Source: Saccharomycopsis fibuligera x Saccharomycopsis cf. fibuligera
Lineage: Eukaryota; Ascomycota; Saccharomycetes; Ascoideales; Saccharomycopsidaceae
DNA length: 64,000 nucleotides
Direction of reading: 5' to 3'
Assembly (NCBI GenBank): GCA_001936135.1
Contig: CP012816.1
Location: 1,057,501-1,121,500, forward strand
A program made the position numbers and the translations under genes. The notes beneath the pieces were generated by a model. The model saw only the letters and a list, made by a program, of their open reading frames with translations. It ran no database searches and was not told where the DNA came from. Of the stretch, positions 58,508 through 64,000 are shown in pieces. Each line of letters opens with the position of its first letter. Within the stretch, counting starts at the first letter, position 1.

Positions 58508-59303
58508 GATTATGTGTTTTAGAGATGTAGGTTGGGTTTTTGGTTCTGGGGTTAGATAATCTTCAAGTTGTGATGAACAGCAAAAGCAGAAGATATATGT
58601 TCAAGATGTGTGCCAGCACCAGCAATAATCTGCCTTTTTCCACCACTCAGTGCAAACTGCTCATGTTGCCGATACGGCACAAACCATGATACCCGGCCGT
58701 AGCATACTGATGTCTACGGCCACCAATTGCGGAGGGCTTTCTTCATACTATCTTGAGCACAACAGTGAGAATAAGGCTTGTGTGAAACGAAGGCGCCTAG
58801 ATCTGTTTGTTAAGTACTGGTTGTAGCATATTCTCTTGACGAAGCTTCGGGTTCAGCCCTGAATTCCCCCAACCTCTGTTTTCTAAAGCTATTTTTCGTC
58901 AATCTTGCAACCAATTGATGATAAAAGGTTCAGCCAAGTAATACCCACGACCTTACGCCAATAAAAACCCTGAAACAAACAAACAAACAAACAAACAAAC
59001 AAACAAACAGATATTACTATTTAATTATCAATAAGCCTGTTTTTAGCTGGTTCAGTCCGTATCTGACGCTTTGCGAGGAAAGGTACCAGTAGAACGGATG
59101 CATCGATTTTTTTTTCTAATTTTTTTTCTTAGCGCCCAAAGCAGAATAAGCTGAGACAATTTGATTTGAATTGATTTCTCATCGTATTACGCCAAGACGC
59201 TCATTCACAGACCAATATTTAAAAGCTATATCATACTATAAATAATATTAACATTGGATTATTCGAAGTCTGAAAAGAGTTTGATCAAAAATTAGCTACC
59301 GAA
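58508..59303. other. Divergent intergenic region with an AAAC microsatellite
   Basis: 796 bp holding the promoters of the YNR021W-like gene and TRL1. Nine AAAC units lie at 58973-59008. No other gene seen. Confidence 0.6.
58973..59008 (+). repeat. (AAAC)9 microsatellite
   Basis: 36 nt of perfect tetranucleotide repeat. Confidence 0.95.
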
Positions 59304-62282
59304 ATGTCTTCTGTGGACCTTTCAGAGTTTATTAGTTATGCAGATACCGTCAAGTCAAAGATCGATTCTGACGATTTTTTCCACTCTTTGGAAGCATGTT
59401 TGACCAAGGACAAAAAAGAAGGCAAAGGTAAAAAGACAATAGTTGACACTTTTGTCGGTCCCAACCTCAAATTGTCATCGTGGAAGTTTGCTGAATGGGA
59501 TTATTCCAATCCAAAAATCACATTGCCTACAAATGCAAGAGGTCTTTTTACTCTTGACTCAGAAAAGAAAATTATAGTCAGAGGTTACGACAAGTTCTTC
59601 AACACCAATGAAGTGAATGATACCAAAGTAGAGAATTTACGAGCAAAACTCAAAGGGCCTTTTGAAGTCACATTGAAGTCCAATGGTTGTATTATTCTCA
59701 TTTCCGGGTTGGAAAACGGTCAATTGATAGTCTGCTCCAAGCACTCTACTGGACCAAGAGACGATACTACTAAAAATCACGCTTTGCAGGGGCAATTATT
59801 TTTAGAACAACAACTTGAAAAAATCGGTATTGCGCCAAAAGAACTTGCATTATCATTGAATAGATTGAATGTAACGGCGGTGGCAGAATATTGTGATGAT
59901 GCCTTTGAAGAACATGTGCTAAAGTACACTGGTGACGATGCTGGATTGTACTTGCATGGCTTAAATTTCAACATTCCTGAATTCAAGACTTTCCCTTTTG
60001 ACTACGTGACTAAATTTGCTCAAATGTTTGGTTTCAAAGTTACTGATTATTTTTTAGAGAGCGATTTTGACAAAATGATGGAATTCTTCAACGAATCTTC
60101 TAAAACCGGAATGTATAAGGGAGTAGAAATTGAAGGTTTTGTGATTAGATGTAAAAAGAAGGATGACAATAGTGATTTTTTTTGGAAATACAAATTTGAA
60201 CAGCCTTACTTGATGTACAGAGGATGGAGAGAAGCTACAAAAAGATTTTTCAAGTATAAGGGAAATCTTAGCGATGAAATAATCAATAAATTCAGCAAAG
60301 ACACTAAAGACTATTTGGCATTTGTTGCTCCGATATTAAAGGAACATGAAATTATTGAAAAGTACTACAGGGCCGGCCATGGAATAGTGGATTTGAGAAA
60401 TTTATATTTGAAGCACATTGGTAAGAAAGGATATGAATTGACAAGTGACGCAAGCACAGCTGAATATGATTCTGGTGAAGTTAATAGTGCTTCCCTTTCC
60501 AAGCAAGAGTTGAATAAAGACGTTGATGAATTAGTTCAAAACTTGCAAAATTTGAAAATTGACTCAAGAGAGTTTGAAGCTGTCAATGCACAAATTTCAG
60601 AAACTGTGGAAGATTCGTCAGAGTACATTTATGTAACCAAATATATTATCATTCCAATAGCAACTATTGGTTGTGGTAAAACCACCGTTGCAATGACTCT
60701 CAAGAACCTTTTCCCTAACTGGGGTCATATCCAATCAGACAATGTTCTTAAGGTGAAAGGAGGTGGAAATAGACTAGTGACAAAATCGCTCGAGTTTCTT
60801 GCCGGTGATACAGAAGCTATTAATGATGAAAATTTGAATAAGGAAGCTTTGGAATTTTTGAGAAACCCTAAAAAATATTCAAATAAGAATAAAACAAATG
60901 GAAATAATAAAGACAATACAAATGACCAGGAACAACAAGAAAAAATACCCTCTGCTACTGAGATTTTTGATAAGAACAATATAATCATTGTGGACAGAAA
61001 CAATCACATGTACAGAGAAAGAAAAGATTTGATTCAAACTTTTAAGTCCTATAAGAAAAAATATTTAACTAACGACAATGAATTGATTGTGTCAAGAAAC
61101 AAAAAAGTCAAATATAACTTTAAGTTTATTGCTTGGAATTTTCTTCCAGCAAGCAAATTTACTGCTAAAGATATCACTTCTCATCCACAATTTTGGAACA
61201 TCACTCGTTCAAGAGTAATTGAAAGAGGTGATAATCATCAATCTCTCAAGGTGGCAAGTAAGGAAGATGAAGAACATGTGATTTCAGTAATGGAAGGTTT
61301 CATGAATAGGTTTCAGCTTTGTGATCCTAGTAAACCTCCAGATGAATGGTTTGATCTTGTTATTGATTTGGATGTATTTGATAAAGAAAGTTCGAGAAAA
61401 AATGTTGATAAAGTCTTAAGTGTACTTGGAGACACATATCCTGAAATGTTACATGACAGAACTATACCTTCAAAAGAGCAAACCGATGCAGCTTTTGAAA
61501 AAGCATTATTGTACAAGCCAACAATAGTGAAAATTGTATCCAACAAAAACAACAGGTCAAAAAACAATAACAACAATATGTCAACAGAACCAAAATTACC
61601 AAGAATATCCTACTTTGGTATCCAAGTCAGCAATCCACAGGAATTACTCTCTAAAATTGAAACTTTACTTAGCAAAAAATTAGCTTCTTTGAACACCGAA
61701 TTAAACTTATTTGAACAGCTTCAACTTAAGCAACGAATTCAAGACAGATTTCACGTCACCTTGGCCCACGTTAATCAAAAGGACAAGAAACAAGTATTCA
61801 AAGAGTACGTCGCTCTTTTCAAGAAATTGACCACTGACGAACAACGTACTGCAAACGCAAGTGCAGCCGGATATACTCAGGTGGGAAAGATTGTGGCTGA
61901 TGTCAAATTGGAGAAATTGGTATGGGACGATAAGGCCCTTGCTGTAGTCGTCAAAATTGCCCGTTTTAAAGACACCGGAGTTGAAAAGAAAAATGATGAA
62001 AATGAAAATACTGAAGATCAAAGAGCAGAGAATTTTCAATTTGCAAACAAGTTTCTACATATTACCATTGGTACTATCTCTAAAAATGTGAAGCCGGTTT
62101 ACTCAAATGAGTTGTTAAATTATGCAGAGGCATATATTTCAGAATCAGCTGATGTTAAAGAAGTCAAAGAAACTAGAAAAGATGGGGTTTTTGAAAATAA
62201 TATCCACGTGTTGAGTTGGGACAACGAGGAAGGGGTTGATGCTGTATATTTGGAGAATTTACCTTTGGTGGCATATCGTTGA
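59304..62282 (+). CDS. TRL1: tRNA ligase, trifunctional (adenylyltransferase, kinase, cyclic phosphodiesterase)
   Basis: 992 residues. The N-terminal ligase domain has the adenylated lysine in LKSNGCIILISG (Lys125), followed by GLYLHGLNFN and EGFVIRCKKK. The polynucleotide-kinase domain has the P-loop ATIGCGKT at 453-460. The C-terminal 2H cyclic phosphodiesterase shows its two HxT motifs, FHVTLAHV (His817) and LHITIGTI (His919). Fungal Trl1 opens the 2',3'-cyclic phosphate, phosphorylates the 5' end and seals tRNA halves after intron removal; it also joins HAC1 mRNA in the unfolded-protein response. Saccharomyces Trl1 has 827 residues; the extra length is in low-complexity inserts such as the Asn/Lys stretch near 530-550 and one near 750. 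All three catalytic centres look intact. Confidence 0.96.
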   Translation: MSSVDLSEFISYADTVKSKIDSDDFFHSLEACLTKDKKEGKGKKTIVDTFVGPNLKLSSWKFAEWDYSNPKITLPTNARGLFTLDSEKKIIVRGYDKFFNTNEVNDTKVENLRAKLKGPFEVTLKSNGCIILISGLENGQLIVCSKHSTGPRDDTTKNHALQGQLFLEQQLEKIGIAPKELALSLNRLNVTAVAEYCDDAFEEHVLKYTGDDAGLYLHGLNFNIPEFKTFPFDYVTKFAQMFGFKVTDYFLESDFDKMMEFFNESSKTGMYKGVEIEGFVIRCKKKDDNSDFFWKYKFEQPYLMYRGWREATKRFFKYKGNLSDEIINKFSKDTKDYLAFVAPILKEHEIIEKYYRAGHGIVDLRNLYLKHIGKKGYELTSDASTAEYDSGEVNSASLSKQELNKDVDELVQNLQNLKIDSREFEAVNAQISETVEDSSEYIYVTKYIIIPIATIGCGKTTVAMTLKNLFPNWGHIQSDNVLKVKGGGNRLVTKSLEFLAGDTEAINDENLNKEALEFLRNPKKYSNKNKTNGNNKDNTNDQEQQEKIPSATEIFDKNNIIIVDRNNHMYRERKDLIQTFKSYKKKYLTNDNELIVSRNKKVKYNFKFIAWNFLPASKFTAKDITSHPQFWNITRSRVIERGDNHQSLKVASKEDEEHVISVMEGFMNRFQLCDPSKPPDEWFDLVIDLDVFDKESSRKNVDKVLSVLGDTYPEMLHDRTIPSKEQTDAAFEKALLYKPTIVKIVSNKNNRSKNNNNNMSTEPKLPRISYFGIQVSNPQELLSKIETLLSKKLASLNTELNLFEQLQLKQRIQDRFHVTLAHVNQKDKKQVFKEYVALFKKLTTDEQRTANASAAGYTQVGKIVADVKLEKLVWDDKALAVVVKIARFKDTGVEKKNDENENTEDQRAENFQFANKFLHITIGTISKNVKPVYSNELLNYAEAYISESADVKEVKETRKDGVFENNIHVLSWDNEEGVDAVYLENLPLVAYR

Positions 62283-62700
62283 TTTGATAAATTAAAATGA
62301 ATACAAACTATAGGAAAATATTATAGAATGCATATTAATAAATAAATATTCTCAGAACAATTTAATGTAACTGTATTATGCAAGTTCAGCAACTTTGAAG
62401 ATAATGTTATTTCGAGTATAGCTAGGAATAAGCACCACCAGCTTTGTATGCGTTCACTAAATCATATGTTCTTGCTAACTTATGCTATGTTATTTTATAC
62501 AGAAAGCTCAGCCAAACTAATCATAGTAGTTCGTGATTTAATCTACGTAATAAAAGGATGAAATAAAGCTTGAAACTACATATATTATTATTTTGGACGA
62601 AAGAAAAAACTCTAAAGAAAGCCTATGTTACATCATGCATTTATAAAAGAATTATAAGAGTGCCTACCCCACAATATTTTCCAACTTCAAAACTCTGATC
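62283..62700. other. Convergent 3' flanks of TRL1 and SEC10
   Basis: 418 bp, AT-rich. No gene or RNA recognised. Confidence 0.6.
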
Positions 62701-64000
62701 TCAAATAAAACTACCAAATTTATTTAAAAAACTCGAATTGTAATCTGACCGTTTTCCAATATATTGCTGAATAACATCTGGATTCAAATTTATCAATTGT
62801 CCCTCTTTGATCAAACTATTAATGTAGTTTGGCTGCACCGTGAACAAATTAGCCAATTCTCTCAATATGGAAAACTTCTCTGATAATTCATCAATTTTCC
62901 ACGAATCCACTAAGCTTTGATAACTGATGATGTCCTTAGTGAGGATGATGCCGCCAATTTCGTTGATTTGAAACTTTTTGAAATGACTCACAAGCAAGCT
63001 CAACAAGTTGATACCTATTTCTGCCATAAAGTTTTTCAAGTTTAGGCCAGTGAGCAAATGCTTAGGGACTAGCTGATCAGCGTACAAGTTGTTCAAGAAT
63101 TTGATAATGTCTTGACATGTCTCAGTGTCTTCGTTATTAAACTCACTGCGCATTAGATCGTCATCATTGCCATTAAAATTACTATTAATATTGTCAAAGG
63201 CAGAGGTCCCCATATTGCTAAATTTTTTATTCGTTACGTAAAAATCTTTTTTCTTTTGTTTATCCAAATATATCTGAATTTTGTTCAATACCACCTCTAC
63301 CGAGTCTCTCAAAATGATGTTTAGCGATAATTCACATGTTGTCAAGTATCCATTTGTCAAATTAATGATTTTCTTTTTAATGGACGAGCTATTTATGGAC
63401 AAAGGCAAAATAATCAATTTGATGAAATCAGTAAGTAATTTCAAGATTCGGTTGGCCTTATTGACAATTCGCAAATAATTGAAATTCAACAATTCATTCT
63501 TTTTGAAATCTAGATGTATCAATCGATAATATGACAATTCAAGCCCAAATTCCAAGTATCCACCTACCCCGAATATTAAAATTCTTAAGATTTCCAAAGC
63601 GTACTCTGGTATATTTAATGGCTTCAAGTCAGATATTCTCGAAAGCGATTCAACGGAGTTCTGAATCATGAAATCAATTTTAGCAAATTTGATATCATTG
63701 TCCCCCGGTAGGTCGCCATTATTACCCACGCCACCGTCGAGGTCAGCTTCATCACCAATACCGCCACCGAGATCATCGCTATAATCGCTTTCATCTCTCA
63801 TTTCACTGAATATACCATTCATTTGGTCAAGTTTTGGCGATAATAGCAACGAATCATTTAAACTTGAAAACTTGGATGAATTTGATGATGTTCGTTCAAG
63901 TTTTGACTTCATGTAGCTTCGCAACTGAATCAACTTGTTCTTCTCAAGCAAATTGTGACCTGACTTGGAGCCACTCGCAGCACCAGCACCAACAATGCCA
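62701..64000 (-). CDS. SEC10: Exocyst subunit Sec10 (C-terminal part, runs off the right edge)
   Basis: About 433 residues are visible, ending at the TGA at 62701; the frame is open to the window edge, where it reads GIVGAGAASGSKSGHNLLEKNK, so the N-terminal half is missing. The C-terminus has the exocyst signature ELANLFTVQPNYINSLIKEGQLINLNPDVIQQYIGKRSDY, comparable with Sec10/EXOC5 ends (LGNLF..QPE.L..L..EG.L..L....L..Y...R.D). The rest is helical rods, as expected for CATCHR-type tethering subunits, with a disordered acidic Gly/Asp-rich insert near the visible start. Exocyst tethers post-Golgi vesicles at sites of growth; Sec10 bridges to Sec15. Confidence rests mainly on the C-terminal block. 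Confidence 0.72.
   Translation of the reverse strand, partial: GIVGAGAASGSKSGHNLLEKNKLIQLRSYMKSKLERTSSNSSKFSSLNDSLLLSPKLDQMNGIFSEMRDESDYSDDLGGGIGDEADLDGGVGNNGDLPGDNDIKFAKIDFMIQNSVESLSRISDLKPLNIPEYALEILRILIFGVGGYLEFGLELSYYRLIHLDFKKNELLNFNYLRIVNKANRILKLLTDFIKLIILPLSINSSSIKKKIINLTNGYLTTCELSLNIILRDSVEVVLNKIQIYLDKQKKKDFYVTNKKFSNMGTSAFDNINSNFNGNDDDLMRSEFNNEDTETCQDIIKFLNNLYADQLVPKHLLTGLNLKNFMAEIGINLLSLLVSHFKKFQINEIGGIILTKDIISYQSLVDSWKIDELSEKFSILRELANLFTVQPNYINSLIKEGQLINLNPDVIQQYIGKRSDYNSSFLNKFGSFI

Overview
The window looks like nuclear DNA of a CUG-Ser clade budding yeast (Candida/Lodderomyces group). The reasons are: dense, mostly intronless genes of typical Saccharomycotina families; Asn/Gln/Ser-rich low-complexity proteins; a few introns with a TACTAAC-type branch site; a near-canonical yeast tRNA-Val(AAC); strong TTG preference for leucine with no CTG codon at all in TIM23; and a 3' LINE remnant. 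The species is not proven from sequence alone.

Layout. 1-5.8 kb: divergent prolyl- and asparaginyl-tRNA synthetase genes, then a Cik1/Vik1-type non-catalytic kinesin partner. 6.3-15.4 kb: a tricalbin (spliced, 9-nt first exon), histidinol phosphatase HIS2, RNA polymerase I subunit RPA43 and an unusually short tropomyosin. 16-26.2 kb: a very long TB2/DP1/HVA22 protein with a hidden first exon, a mitochondrial chalcone-isomerase-like AIM18/AIM46 protein, a pseudouridine-catabolism gene in which glycosidase and kinase halves are joined by an intron, and a TTI2-like gene. 27.5-33 kb: UBC11-like E2, a 1.7-kb GC-rich intergenic island, and a large Gln/Ala/Asn-rich protein with 34 Ala-Gln dipeptides. 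33-42 kb: sparse, with an intron-containing tRNA-Ser(UGA) and one SWIRM-domain gene between 4.6- and 3.4-kb stretches lacking recognisable protein genes. 42-51 kb: MSB1-like, ecto-nucleotide pyrophosphatase, an intron-containing tRNA-Met, a LINE tail and an MNN1-family mannosyltransferase. 51-64 kb: SMM1/DUS2, HIS7, a second LINE tail in opposite orientation, tRNA-Val, TIM23, a YNR021W/CCDC47-like ER protein, tRNA ligase TRL1, and the 3' part of exocyst SEC10, which runs off the window.

Themes. Two histidine genes (HIS2, HIS7) and two synthetases suggest general amino-acid control; a perfect TGACTCA lies before HIS7 and a GTGACTC core between the synthetases. TRL1, which seals spliced tRNA halves, shares the window with two intron-bearing tRNAs; UBC11, the kinesin partner and tropomyosin are cell-cycle or cytoskeletal; tricalbin, the TB2/DP1 protein and the YNR021W-like protein are ER-membrane proteins. 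Several genes have no usable ATG in their long open frame; in three cases a short upstream exon or domain-linking intron explains this. Long A/T homopolymers (30-40 nt) are strikingly common.
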